The position numbers and the translations under genes were made by a program. 64,000 nt of DNA from Vanilla planifolia (taxonomy: Eukaryota; Streptophyta; Magnoliopsida; Asparagales; Orchidaceae): NCBI GenBank assembly GCA_023846275.1, contig CM043868.1, positions 4,173,153-4,237,152 of the forward strand, written 5' to 3'. Below the pieces are notes generated by a model. It ran no database searches and had not been told where the DNA came from. It saw only the letters and a program-made list of their open reading frames with translations. Shown here one piece after another: positions 48,866-62,115 of this stretch (positions are counted from its first letter, which is position 1; the number at the start of each line of letters is the position of its first letter).

Positions 48866-51800
48866 TATAATTTACCACAAAATATCAACAAAGATAAATT
48901 AGAAATGATAGAGTTGAATTTCAACTTGCTTAATAAACAAATATTATACTAAGTTGATAAATTTTTAGATAAAATGTGATTTGAGTTTACTTTTAATAAA
49001 AGTTGATTTTATTCAATTTTTAACTTTATTATAACTTATAAATTTTGTGAAAGATTAACTTATTAACTTAATCAATCACGACAAAAATGAATATGGGTTT
49101 TTTATTTTTAATAAATTGACATACATCAAATCACATATTTTTGAAAATATTAATGAAATCTAATCCATAAAAAATCAAGAATTAAGATTTTTAGAGAATC
49201 AATGAAAAGTATGATTGGAAAGGTGATGAAGATTATGTAAGAAAACAAAAATACAAAAAGAAAGTTACAAAAAACACCATATATGTCAAGGGATAGCTAA
49301 GGAGTGAGGCAAGAGTTCTATTATTGCTATTAACCTAATCTAAGTTAGTTGAATTTGTTGAAAAAGGAAAAATTGAGCCCCATTAGATTATTTTTGTACA
49401 AATGATTTTGAAAGAAAAGAATTATGTAGAGAATTTTGTAGTAAAGAGTTTTGAAAGTAAAGTTCATTTTGGTTTCATTTATATATATATAACTAAATAT
49501 TAACTAAAAGTAAACTCCCATTTTTTTTTAACTAAGTAAGTCTAACAATCGTATCCTTTTTAGGCTAGTCAATATGCTTGAATTGTGGTGTTCTCTCAAG
49601 ATGATAACTTGAACGATTACAAGGTATCATGGATAGTCATTCAGATGTAGGAAAAGTCTATAATGCTTGAGAAGATGACTTGAGGGAAGATCAGTGATTG
49701 AGATGATGTGTTGAGAATATAATAAGATGGTTTTTGGGGTTTGAACTTGTAAAAGAGTTTTAGGTTATCATGAATGTGTCTGAATGGAATAATAAGAAGT
49801 TTTTGTGCTTAAAAGGAAGACTCAAACTATTTGTAGGTACATTCAGGAGTTTTGGATATAAAGAGTCTTCAAAAAATTAAACTTATACATAGAAACTACA
49901 AGAGGCCACTATTTCATCGAGCAATTTAAAGAGTTTAATTTTAAATCTCATGAAGGCACACATTATTCAAGGCTATTTATTAAAGTGATTTTCTAGTATG
50001 ATTTAGATAATGCAAATCCATGGGCAAAGCAAAAGTATCCAAGCAATTGAAGTAATTGTGGGCATAGTTGTTCAATATTCAAAAATAAAGTTTTTCCCAA
50101 ATTGCCAATGTTGATCTAAAGCCTTCCTAACAAGCACAATATTCTATGAGTTGGATCTTAATTCAAATATTTCATGGCCAAAAGGTTTTTGATACACTTC
50201 TAACTCAATAAGGAACTAGAGTAATAAAGTTTCTCATACTTTTTGTTCCTAAACTTGTAGAAGACCTCAAGATGATATGTGCAAGACAAAAGAAAAACTT
50301 TCAAGGTCAAGGATTATAATATTATGTGATTAATTGAAAACTCATGCCATCAATCTTTTGTTAAGAAAATAGAGAAAAGAGTGACCATGAAAGGGTTTGG
50401 CTAGCCTTATGGCCATACCTCCTCTCTATTACTTTTTTTTATTTCTACTTTCTTTTTTAACTCTATTAAAGAGGAAAGTTTAGAATTTTTGCATACAACT
50501 TAGAATTTATGGAGAAAGGAAGATTGGTATGTCTCTTATCACATTTACCACATTGTTTGTTTATGGAGTTTCCTGAAATATTTTAACCTTCGACATATTT
50601 TGGGTGCTTCGATGCCTATTATATAAGCGTGTTTGATAGTGTTTTCTGTTATTATTTGTATTATCTATCTTAGGATGTTTTGGTAAAGGATACATGTTTT
50701 TTATGCTTTTATGCTTTATTTTGTTATGGTGCATTGTTATAGATGCATATTTTTTGTCACGTTTATTCTATATGATGTGCACATCGTTAACTAGATTAAT
50801 TCAAGAGTTAGTCAAAATTTATTATTCTCTTAACACATATTTCCTTGAGATTAACTCAAGAAGTGTTTGTTTTATTTTAAAGCCTCTTAATATGAAATCC
50901 AAATAAAATTTTGTTATAAAAAAATCAAATTTCAAGTTAAATTCTAATCACAATAAAGTAAATAAAATGTAAAAATATTACTTTCTTTATAGCTCCAAGC
51001 AAAATGCTTTTGCAAATTATAACTCTTCTCTTATTAAAAACATTACTTTTCATTTAAAATATAATTTTAAATTAAGTCTAGTTCTTTTGAAATCCAAGAC
51101 TCAACTACATAATTTAAAAGATTTTCAACCTAATATTTTATTTAATCTCAAGACAAATTTTCTTTCACAATTTCAATAAAGATATGAACCATAGTTCTAA
51201 GCATCATATTTATCGAATGAGTTATAATAATATCCCACATTTTAAACAAAATAAAAATTTTAGAGTCATGTTGTAAAATGTGTCATCATAATAGCAACTA
51301 GTACAACCCAAATAGTTTTAATACTTAATATTGGCAAAATATAAAAGAAAATTGAGTTGCATTAAGTTATCACTCTATTCATCGTTCTCTAGTTCATGTC
51401 TAATACATCTAATTAACTTGAAAATAATTAAGCCAAAAATAAGCTAAGCTGATTGTTATTAATAAGAAAGTAAAACTAATAACATAATACAAAACAATAC
51501 AAATTTTAGACATATGTTAGAGTCTACAATAACTTCTGAGTATACCTAAAGATCAATTATTAAAATATAAAAAAATAAATTTTCTAATTATGCAATGGCT
51601 TTTAATTACAAAAATAACTTGTATCCTTATTCCAATTTATTTATCCTTATCACTTGATTATTTATCAAATCCCTTTTATGATAATATAGGGATTTATCAA
51701 TTATATAGAATTCCATAGGTCAATCTTCTCAATAGGTTGAACCATTATGAGTCATAGCTGGAGCTATACGCAACTATTTTTACTCCAATGAGCACACATA

Positions 51801-53600
51801 ACTAGACCGATTATCTTTCCCTTAGCATTCTTTGTTTTTTGTTATACTAAGGCTACACCTATAGGGATGTCATCCTCCAACTTTAGTTGATTTTGTTTCA
51901 TTCCTTTAGATGGTTCAACTCTAGTCCCTTAAACCATTTTTTGAATCAAAATTTAGTATTTTGATAAAAAATCATTCTTTATTTTTAAAATACCCAATAT
52001 CTACATCCATTTGCATGATTACATATGCAATAATTTCCAAAACAAATTCATCACATCTATGTCAAAAAAACATGACAATTATGATGTAGTACATAGAACA
52101 ATTTTATGTATGTATCTAAAATTTCTAATTTATAAAGTTATTTTCTACAACATTACTTAAAATCATATGCCAAACCTTAATAAGAACATAATTTATACTT
52201 GAATTTAAGTTTTTAAAATAAGGCTTACATTAATAACTATGCAATCAACAAATATATGCACTAAGTACATAGATCATTTACATCTTTTTTGTTTATAGTA
52301 GTTACAACAAGTAGTTTGATTTTTTTTCTTCCAAAATGTTTGTCATGAAATAAAGCCTTTCCTTCCTCTTTCTTACTTGGCATGACTACTACCAAGAACT
52401 TTTTAAATTCTTTTCCTGCAAGATATCACAAAGTCTTCCATTAAATTTCCCTTTCTTTCTTCACAACTTAACTACCAATTTTCCCCCTATTAAAACCATA
52501 AAGAAGTTAAAAGTTTCCATTTATTATAGTTTCCTAAGTTTCTTTTCCTTTTCCAAATCTTCGTCTCATTGAAATTGAACAATTCATTAAATGAAAAAGA
52601 TTTCCAACCTTTAAAATTTTGATTTAGCCTTTCATTCTAATATTTAATGTCACTCTCCCACAATTTCACAAGCCATTAGTCTTAGAACAATAAAAAAGTA
52701 GTTTTGGGTTTTAATTAAATCTTTAAACTTGATCAAATTTATTGTTTTTTTATCCAATCATGTACTAAAAATTCATTGGCCACTTTAAAGGTAATTTACT
52801 TTTCAAATTTTATATAATATAAGATTTTCCAAAATTGTTTGTCATTTTCTATTTTTAATAAAGTTTTTTACAAAACTTCATATAAATATTAAATTAATAT
52901 TATTTTCCTATGAGTTTGAAATATTATTTTATATTCAAGACATATCTAATTTCTACAAAATTAGTACTATTTCTCTCTTACTAAAAGGTTCATTGTGTCA
53001 TAAAAAGTTTGTAACTTTTTCTGAAAATTGGTATTTTTAGAAATCTTTCCTTTCCTAAAGACATAAAAATTAAATTAATAATATTTTCTATACTTTTTAC
53101 CCTTTTTTATGATTTATTCATGTCTAAAGTGCATGAAATTTGGAACATTAAATTCATAAAATTTGTATTTCATTATTTGAAGTATTTCATGCTTCTTTTT
53201 GAAATAGTATCCCCTTTTAAACATTTGTCAGTAATTTTACTATGCCTAATTGATCAAGCTAATAACCACTACATATAATTTAAAATTATTAAACAAGCAT
53301 ATATCAAATGACTTTTGTATTTTATCATCTCTCCTTATATGACTAATTATGCCAAAATTGCCAAATATGATAACTACAACTTTTTAAAAATAATTATGTA
53401 ATTATTTAATTAGATAATCCTCCCAAAACGTTGTGCAATTTTACAAGTGCTAAGGCCATGTAATTGTTGTGCTTTCATGACGGGCAATGTAGTTATGCCA
53501 ATATTTTTAGTGCATACAACATCTACATCACTTTACTATATCATAATGCATCCAACTCATTCATATAAAACAAGGATGTCTGTAATGGAATGATGCCAAT
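48866..53600. other. Unassigned AT-rich region
   Basis: About 4.7 kb in which I could not read any transposon protein with confidence on either strand. 49550-50300 is less AT-rich and purine-rich on the plus strand, with a TATAAAGAG word at 49856. 51000-53400 is pyrimidine-rich and may be minus-strand debris. The plus ORF at 50694-50906 (70 aa) is hydrophobic but has no family match, no neighbours and no codon bias to support it. Confidence 0.35.
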
Positions 53601-55400
53601 AAAGATGGAAAACTATTTGCAAATAAAACAATCATTAGAAGATTATACAAATTATTAATAAAGTCTAAATAAATGAATTATCATGCCTATAGTTAAGTGG
53701 TTGTCTCGTCAACAAATCTACAAGAGGAAGTTGCTTAGGCATTTAATGGGTAACACTACTATGACCACACCTAGAGTGGATACGAAAAACCAGCAACTAT
53801 AACAACGTCAAAGCCACTATTAAAGATAATTAAGTACATATCTTGGCTGATGTTGCCCAACCCAAAGAGAGTCTAGCAAATATCTCCAAATTCAATATGG
53901 TACGAGGCATTATACGTACACCTCTGAGCTCAAAGTGCAAGGAAGAATGAAAAAACAAATAACAAAAAAGAAATAGTCTTGTACATGTCTTTGTATGACA
54001 ATACGAATGACACCATTATATGTATACAAAGCGAACTATGAAAGTAAATATCTCTAGTTTAGTAATTTAAAGGATGTGCTCTATTGCATCCCAAGGTCAT
54101 AATGTGTTTGCCATCCTTGGTATTATTGGATGTATTCTTGGAGAGAAAGTTTTCATTAAAAAATGCATCACATATGCATGTTAGCTTTCCCAAACATGAC
54201 CTTCAAGAACTTTTAAACATCCAACCAATGTGAAATTGTCAACTCATGTGTAAACATCTGAAAAGTGTTGATTTGTGCACACTAAGTGCAACGTTTGCAA
54301 TAAGGAATTGATGATTAAGATGAATGTAACTTAGGTGATGTATCCTTTAAAACATGAGTAAAAATTGGACATTTAACAAGTAACTCATATGGTAATAGTA
54401 TGTTTCAAGCTAACTCAAAGAATAGGGCATGATCAAGGTGCATAACTATGTGGAAAGCCACAAAACTTCTTCAATGATTTGTGAATAATTAGGACTAATT
54501 TCTCAACCCTTGCCATCTCCATTTTTTACCTTGATGGCCTAACATATCACTAGAAAAATATGAAAGAATACAATAGAAAATAAAATAGAGAAACAATTAT
54601 GATATTTAATAAAATAAAAAGGTAACAACTTGTTGAACACTTAATAAAATAAAAAGGTAACACTTGTGTAACCCCATGCAACACACTAGCATGTTTGTCA
54701 CTAATTTTACGTACATCATCTCCTGAACTAATGTGTTCAATCATCTTTGTAATAATAGGAAGAACCCACTTACGAATTATTACTTTCTATATCCACCATT
54801 AAAAATGCAAGATAAACACATCTTTGTTGGTTAGTATCAATAGAAATATGAAGTGTGTTGTAATACTTTCCTAGAAGAAATGTGACTTTAACATAAACAA
54901 TAAGTAAAAAAACATTCGTCCAAAGCTCCAAAACTGCCATGTAAATTTATTCGACCTAAAATGTTGCACAGCATATACAATCCTAGCTATGGCATATGTA
55001 AGAATCTCTTATATGAACATTGATAAGACTTCTCCCATCCATCCGAAATAGTTCTTTCTTCTCATGGTTGATATGAAGATTAAATTTCTTTTCAATGCAA
55101 CTAATACATTTTTTAGGATGCATATCATACCAACAACTTCGATGAACATTACTAGTGGTCAACTTGCACTATTGAATTGCTACAAGTATGTTGGTTGCTT
55201 ATTGTAGAATTATTCTAAGCTCTTCCTCATGTGTTTGAAACCGCATAATGAACAATTCATTGACATGGTCTATTTGTGTCATTTTGCACTTATGACTTGT
55301 TTCAAAGCTATAAGACTTCTTTTTAGTATTTTCTTGCTTTAAGGTTTTATGCTTTTTAAAATAGATATGAAGAGTGCCTTTTCTTAATGGTTCAATGGAA
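53600..55400 (-). pseudogene. MULE (Mutator-like) transposase remnant
   Basis: Minus strand. Around 54777-54898 the sequence reads VTFLLGKYYNTLHISIDTNQ, followed by YLAFLMVDIESNNS, matching the MULE transposase core VDGTFLKGKYGGTLFVA---DGNNQIYPLAF-IVD-ENN. The first catalytic Asp position reads Lys. Downstream, 54690-54720 gives VRKISDKHASVLHGV, equivalent to L-FISDRHASI--AV, with the second catalytic Asp kept. Upstream, an N-terminal stretch (CKLTTSNVHRSCWYDMHPKK near 55150-55210) is of uncertain origin. The third acidic residue, a SWIM finger and terminal inverted repeats were not found. Inactive. Outer limits are approximate. Confidence 0.78.
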
Positions 55401-57720
55401 GAGGAATTTTATCTTGAACATTCCATAGGTTTCAAGGTTTGTAGAAATCCGAACCATGTCTTTAGATTGAAAAGCATTATATTGAATAGAATAAGATCCC
55501 AGAGCTTGGTATAAAAGATTGATCAAAGATTTAATTGAAAAGGAATTTTAGAAAGAAAATGTAAATACTACCTTTTTATTAGGAAATTAGAATAATAAAT
55601 TCTCTTGAAAAAAATCTATGTTTATGATATCATCTTTGTCTCCAAAATTCAAAACTTGTGTGATGAATTTGCTTAAGTGATGAATGTAGAATTTGAAATA
55701 GGATGCTTAGAAGTTTAATTTTTTTAAGGCTACAAACTAAGAACCAAAGAGGATTTCTATTTCATACAATAAGTATCTACAAGAGTTTCTTAAGAAGTTT
55801 GAATTTAAAACTTTTAAGTTAATTACTATAATACTCCTCACCTATACTAGGTTTGATACCATGTCACCTATTTCTTTTTAATTTTTTTATTTTGAAAACC
55901 TTTTTAAAAAAGTATATATAAAATAATTGTATTTTTAAGACCATTGTCATGCTCACCATTTGAAATTGTTATCGATGTAAATATAAAAATCATACAATGA
56001 AAACCAATAAGAGAAAACTAAAGCAAGTTCACATTTCATTAGAAAACCAAACATTTGGATAATTATATCAACATAATAATCAAGTCCATTCTAAAAAAAG
56101 GTAAATAAAGGATACCAACTTATCCTTGCTAAAGATAACAAGATGATGTACTTACTTATACAATGTCATAGAAAAATAAATAGCTAAATAGTAGCAATCA
56201 CATGAGCTACTCCTATTTGTCTTTTATAGTCTTATATTATGTCTCTTCTTAACTTTAAACAGTTAAGCTATAAATAAGCTAACAAAACCAAAATTGGCTT
56301 AATGGTAAAATAATGTACATATATGTAAAACAAGCAATGTTTAGGTCATGTGCATGATAGTCCTATCTCATATAATAAAAATAAACATGTCATATTATTA
56401 AAAGAAAATACCAATATTCTATAACATATTGTCAATCAATAGTCAAATAAGTTATAACAACAATAAGTTGAGTCAAGCATAAGTAATCTCATGCTAAAAT
56501 AAAGATTGACAAACATAACAAGGAAAGCATAGAAAATAGTAATCCTCAAGTTGATTATATCATTCAAATGCATAGATGTATGAGCTTACCTACTTTAATT
56601 CCCAGTTGTAGTGGACTCAATCTTGAACAAATCTCAAAATTTATGCCATTTTTCTATTCCACTTTTCCTTATCCTTTGATGCTATAGTAATGGCTATAGT
56701 ACCTTTTAAAAGGTTTAGATTTTCTTCAAGACATCTTGCCTAAATTATTTGATTTTCTCTCAACATCTTGACAACACCACCTTTATCTCTCTCTTTCTCT
56801 CTCTCCACCTTTCTTTAAACCATAGTTGTTGTAAAGTTTCTTCGATATTTTTAGCATTTTTCACATGTTTGCCATCCCTTTCTATTTTATTGTCATTCCA
56901 ATGTCAAATCCTCTCCCTAGTGCATCATCTCACTACAAACATATGCACCCCTTTAGTTCCATAACTCCTCACCATTCCATTGCTAAGAATTCATTGGTTT
57001 CCCATCAATTTGAGTCACCAATGGTTTGAATGTCCTCCTCTACAAAGTGTGTACTACAGATTTTGAAAAATCTATGAATGTTTTAAATTTCTTAAATTAT
57101 TATTAATTAAGAATAGAAGATTCTATTATTTCTTATATGTTTCAACTAATTGAATTATTAAAAATTTATTAGTTAATATTGTTTAAATTTTTTTATGAAC
57201 TTAACTCATTGGCCAACTTTCATCCTATTCTACTAGAATTAAGTTTGTTTATTGATTTTTTATCTTACAATTCTCAAAATTATTATTTAATATTTTTTTC
57301 AAATCCTTTTTGCCTTTGAATTTCTCATCTATAAAACCTCATTTTTGTGCAAAGGAAATTTTAAAAAACTTATTCTTTCAAGCTAAAGCATCTTATAAGC
57401 TTTCATTATTTTTTTATATTTAATTAAATATTTTATTACTTCTTAGTATTATTTAAAAGTCTTAAGTAAACAATTAGTAATATTCAATCCTTCATTATAA
57501 TTCTTATAAAAAATCAATGTTTCACCAACTTAATGCCATTACTTTTCTATTAATTTCTATGATCAAGTTTAGCTCATCTTCTTCCATTAAAATATCTTAC
57601 CATCTCTTAGTGATATGTGATTCTTCCAAAACTTTAAAACTAATACTAAAACATTCTCCAAAAAAATTTGAATTTAAAAAGTACCAATAAAATTGATTGT
57701 GATTTATTTTCACTAATCAA
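55400..57720. other. Unassigned AT-rich region
   Basis: No readable protein remnant. A pyrimidine-rich run with CTCTCTTTCTCTCTCTCC lies at 56782-56800. The plus ORF at 56749-56964 is an open frame through this low-complexity DNA and is not supported. Upstream RT and integrase of the copia element that begins at 57720 may once have lain here. Confidence 0.35.
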
Positions 57721-58480
57721 CATATTATAATTATTGCCACTATGATCTTAGCATTGAGTTAAACAAATTTGAAAATGGGAAATCAATTGATCCAAAACTT
57801 TATCAGTGATTAATCGATTTTCTTTTGTATTTAACAACTAGTAAGCTACATATTCTATTAAGTATAGAGCTTTGTGTAAGATTTCAAAAAAAATCCAAGG
57901 AAAACTACTTCAAGGTTGTGAAAAGAATCTTTACACATTTAATTTGAACCCTGAATTTTAGAATTATGTACCCTAAGGATAACTTATTTAATGCATTGAT
58001 TAGATATAATGTTGTTGATTATGGTGGTTGTAGAATTGATAGAAAGAGCACATAAAAAATTTTAACTTATTTTGGAAATTCCTTAATATCATGATCAAAT
58101 ATAAAACAAAGCATAGGTGTATTATCCACAAATCAAGGCTGAATATTTCTCATTTCATAGATGTGTAACACAAATTTTATTAATCAGAAGACAACTTGAA
58201 GATCATGGAATTAATTTGGAAACCATACCAATTAGGTCACATCACAAGTGTAATTTGTTTCACTAAAAACATTATACAACATTCTAAAATAGAAAACATA
58301 GGAATAAGGCAGTATTTTGTTGGAGATCAGTTCGAAGAAGGGAAACAAAAATTCAATTTATTACAACAAAATTTTAGATAACTAACATCTTTACTAAGAC
58401 ATTGAATAAAATGTGATTTTGTAATATTGAAAGAGATTTAGGCATGTTGGATCCAGATTTGTAATCAGCCTTTTCAATGT
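57720..58480 (+). pseudogene. Copia F RT end and RNase H, Sirevirus-like (broken)
   Basis: Plus strand. LSIELNKFENGKSIDPKLYQ (57730-57790) matches KL-KDE-GKSVD-KLYR. FLLYLTTSKLHILLSIELCV and then RFQKKSKENYFKVVKRIF match LYLTASRPDIMFSVCLCARFQ--PKESHL-AVKRIFRYL. IMYPKDNLFN leads to GGCRIDRKST at 58024-58052, equivalent to the RNase H DADFGGCKVDRKSTSG block. GNSLIS, an LSTNQ stretch and GINLETIPI follow, and 58196-58381 ends with GIRQYFVGDQFEEGKQ, equivalent to EIRHHFLRDHVEKG. Many stops. Upstream pol is missing. Confidence 0.9.
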
Positions 58481-58488
58481 CAACAAAA

Positions 58489-58600
58489 GGGGAGAAAAAA
58501 AAGAAGAAAGGGGAGCGAACTAGTATATTAGTAAATCAAGGGGAGAAATAAAAGAAGAAAGGGGAGCGAACTAGTAGATTAGTAAATCAAGGGGAGCTTA
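58489..58600 (+). repeat. 51-bp tandem duplication at the copia F polypurine tract
   Basis: Two complete 51-bp units (58489-58539 and 58540-58590) and the start of a third (58591 on). Each begins GGGGAGAAA, carries a second purine tract AAGAAGAAAGGGGAGCGAAC and ends AGTAAATCAA; the units differ at only about two positions. This is the place where Sirevirus-like elements carry the purine-rich tract after RNase H. Confidence 0.93.
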
Positions 58601-60653
58601 AAAATTACAAACTTTCTATCTTATAGTAAGGTGAATAGATCAAGTATGGATCATGAATTAAGGGGTACTTTAGGATATAACATTTGTAATATGAAATGAG
58701 CAATTTCTAGTGCAAAATTAGCTAATATGCTTACTTTCAATAGTTTGTATTTACATCTTTTTAAATTTCTAAATTTGATTATAATGTTGATAACACTTGT
58801 ACATCTTTTAGTTTTCTTCATCTTATATCTAGAAATTATTTAGTTCGTTATCATAAAAAAGGTTAGATTATTAACCCTATGTGGCTCATAAATTAAGATT
58901 ATGTATCAATGATAACAACACCAATAAGTGAGCTACTTACAAGGTTATTTAATATGCTCAAATTACCTTAAAGCTAGGTGACCTAAAGAGAGCTTTCGAT
59001 TAAGTGAGAGATCAATTTAGTAACCCCGAAATGAAGTGAAATCAAAAGAATAATTGATGAACAAAGTGTGCTAAAAGTGATTACTCCAAAAAAGGTCAAG
59101 GCCTATGGTGATGTTCAGAATAAACTTCAATTTGCAAGTCTAAAAGATGTAGTAATAAATGCTTGCATGAAAGAAGAATCCTTCACAAAGTTAATGAAAA
59201 AAAGATCAATTTTGATGGAAAATATTTTTTTACTAGATATTTTCCAAAATTAATCATATATGGCTCAATTTATATGCATCATATTTTCTAAAAAAAATAA
59301 AAAATATTATTTGTGTGCATTAACACTTCACTCAATAAGTGATTTAAAAAGTTGAGTGGTGCTATGGAAGTGTGCAGGTCTAAAGAAAAAAATCTATTAC
59401 ATGCATGTGGACTTAAAGTATATGCAATATCTATTGAGCATGCACAAATCTGAGGTACATTTAGCATAAGTCTACCAAACATTTAAGAAATGAAGCCAAA
59501 GCTAGCTTAAGCTACAACACATGCAAGGGCCCAACAAATGTTGATTGTATATTAAAGAATGTTGTACAATATGTAAGGCAAATATGCAATGTGTAGAGAA
59601 TCGAGAACCATATGTTGTTCCCAATGTAAAGCATACATAGTTTGCTAGAAAAAGCTAATGGCTAGTTCATTTTCCCACTTTAATTTAGATAATTATTTAT
59701 AAACATTTCTAGAATTATTAAGGTTTCTTAACATGATCTAAGCATGATAGTAAATTAATAGATGCAAATCATTGGAATAATTCTAAGAATGAATAGTAAT
59801 CCAAAGCTTCTATAAAAAAAGTTAGATCAAGAAATCCTAGAATTAAAGTAAGACAATGTTACTAATTGCTATCTAATTCAATCAAATACCACTAAACCTT
59901 CACTACACTTAATTCTATTTCATTCCAATTCTTTCAAACCTCTGTGATCTTCATATTGTATTGATACTAGTTGGAAGTAAAGTGGAAGAATCCAAGTAAG
60001 AAATTGTACTATACAACTATTCATCAAACTCATGCTTTAATGAAGTTCTGGAAGAGTGCTTTATGTTAGCATACATTTTGCATTTGAGCCATTTTTTATA
60101 TAATTGTAGGAACTCTTATATTAGTCTTTTAAAGAATAGAGTAAATGGTTTTCTTTTAGATAATTAGGTTGGGTTTTAGTCACGAAAATACCTATTTTTT
60201 ATGGTTGTGTCCAAGCTATAAAACCTAAAGAGATATTGGGTTTGAGCTTAAGGAAAGACCCACTCAAGTTGTGTCTTAGTGAACAAATGACATAGTAGGT
60301 TGCGTTGTACCCTAAGGACAAAAAGCATCAATGTATGGTTGAGCATTAGCCTTAGAAAAAAACACATTGTATGTTTTCTCCATTAGCTAGAACAAAGGAG
60401 TGGTAAAGCAAGTGGGGCAAGTTCTTATCCAAGTTGGATTACGGGTGGATGTTGTTCACCTGGGTAGGAACTAAACCACCTAAAATGTTCTTAGTATAAT
60501 TTCATTCGATGTTATTTACTTATTTTTACATTTCTAGAATTTAATTACTATTGTTGCTACAACTTAGATTAGTTTGGAACTCAAAGATTGATTTTTGTAA
60601 AGAAGTGGCTCACACAATTCACCCTCCTATTGAGAGTGGTTTTTGGCTCAACA
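58601..60653 (+). mobile_element. Copia F 3' region and LTR end
   Basis: Follows copia F RNase H. The ORF at 59068-59253 (61 aa, Lys-rich) sits where Sireviruses often carry an extra coding region between pol and LTR, but I see no motif. The end reads CACAATTCACCCTCCTATTG (60612-60631) then TTTTTGGCTCAACA to 60653, the usual last block of Sirevirus LTRs. The LTR start was not located. It contains one arm of a young inverted repeat (59681-59823). Confidence 0.6.
59681..59823 (+). repeat. Young inverted repeat, left arm
   Basis: Reverse complement of 61942-62086 with about eight differences over 145 bases by my count. Alignment stops abruptly on both sides. No coding content. Confidence 0.92.
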
Positions 60654-60749
60654 CTATTATTCAATTTTATTATTCTTTATATTTAAAAATTTACTTATTA
60701 AGTTTTGTAAATTTCATTACTTACTTTTATTTTAAGCCATGCCATTGAT

Positions 60750-61050
60750 GCATATCAAGAGTAGGATTCTGGCAACATGTGAAATGAGTCAATGAGAGAT
60801 TGTTATGTTGGTGTAGTTTTGAAAAATTGTACATATTGCCACACTTTATATTTTGGAGTTTAAGATGAGACACATATATTTATGAATAGCCAAACTATTT
60901 TATACTAGATATAGTGTATGTTTCATATATTTATATGGCTTTTGTATGTGTTCTAAAAATATTTCAAAATGATTTTTGCTATCATCTTCACTCAGATTGG
61001 TTTAAAATGTCCTCCATATTGTTGTATACACTAACCAATCCTGATAATTG
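60750..61050 (+). repeat. Gypsy-type LTR piece Y, copy 2
   Basis: Aligns by eye with parts of 43500-44300; the best block is 60965-61030 against 44205-44270 (shared words TTTTAAAAT-like and TCACT-AGAT-GGTTTAAAAT). It lies upstream of a gag remnant as a 5' LTR end should. Confidence 0.55.
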
Positions 61051-61941
61051 TATGAATATATGTAGATCAAGTAGAGAGGATAAGTAGAGCATGTTGGAGT
61101 GGTATTTCATCTAAAGGTTCAAAAGGTTAAGGGGTTTTATGAGTGTTGATACTATCATAGTAAGCATATTATCCCAAATTCTTGTAATTCAGTGCTGTTC
61201 TTATTAACATACTTAGGAGGTGATGCATGAAGTTCAATGAAACAAGAAGGAATAGAAGGAATGGTAGATCTTATAAGATGGGTTGAGCCAGTGCAACTAT
61301 AAATGGAATTCTCGATTAATGATAATGCAAAAAAAACTTAAATGTGAAGATATTATAGTGAATTTTCTCTTAAGAATAATTTTATGAAAATAAAGATTAA
61401 AATGTGAATCACATAAGAATTCACAAAATATGAACAAGTTCTAATAGCCATCAATCTAACAAAGGCTTGGATAGGTTATATGTGAAAAAATAATGTAAGA
61501 TATGTTGTGAAATATTGAAAGGGGAGCATTGATAATGACTTAGAAAGGATTCAATTCTAAATTGTGATAGGGAGGAAGTCAAGGACAAAATTAGGTAACT
61601 AGAGTAGTATTATGAAAAGGTTTGGATGTGACATAGATATTATGATTAATTGGTGATTATGATGATTTATTATGAGATCACAAATAAAAAATATACAAAT
61701 TGGTTTGGATAATATATCCCTTATATTTTTATAAATATGACTGATTTAATTATAACTACACACTTACTAAGGTAGATAGATGAAATGATATTGATATGCT
61801 CTATTTACAAACTAGTTAACTATTATTAGAAATTATGTAAATAATTGATATTGTTAGTTTGTTTAATTTAAAATATTTATTTTAAAAATGATATGAAAAA
61901 TAGAATAAGAAATACTCAGATTACTATCATGTCATCAAGAG

Positions 61942-62086
61942 AACTTTATTTATAGAAGCTTTGGATTACTATTCATTCTTAGAATTATTCCAATGATTTC
62001 CATCTATTAATTTACTATCAAGCTTAGATCATGTTAAAGAAACCTTAATAATTTTAGAAATATTTATAAATTATTATCTAAATTTA
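61942..62086 (-). repeat. Young inverted repeat, right arm
   Basis: Reverse complement of 59681-59823 at about 94-95 percent identity, far higher than any LTR pair in the window. Arms are separated by about 2.1 kb. Confidence 0.92.
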
Positions 62087-62115
62087 AGATTGAGAATAAG
62101 AAATTCTCAATCTTA
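62085..62115. repeat. Perfect 13-bp hairpin
   Basis: TAAGATTGAGAAT, loop AAGAA, ATTCTCAATCTTA. It abuts the end of the inverted-repeat arm. The word GATTGAGAATA occurs again at 62121-62134. Confidence 0.95.

Noticed and set aside
47600-60653. One complete Sirevirus element with LTRs at 47600-48865 and up to 60653
   Set aside because: Both ends resemble Sirevirus LTR ends, but the two sequences do not align with each other by eye and most of the interior is not copia-like.
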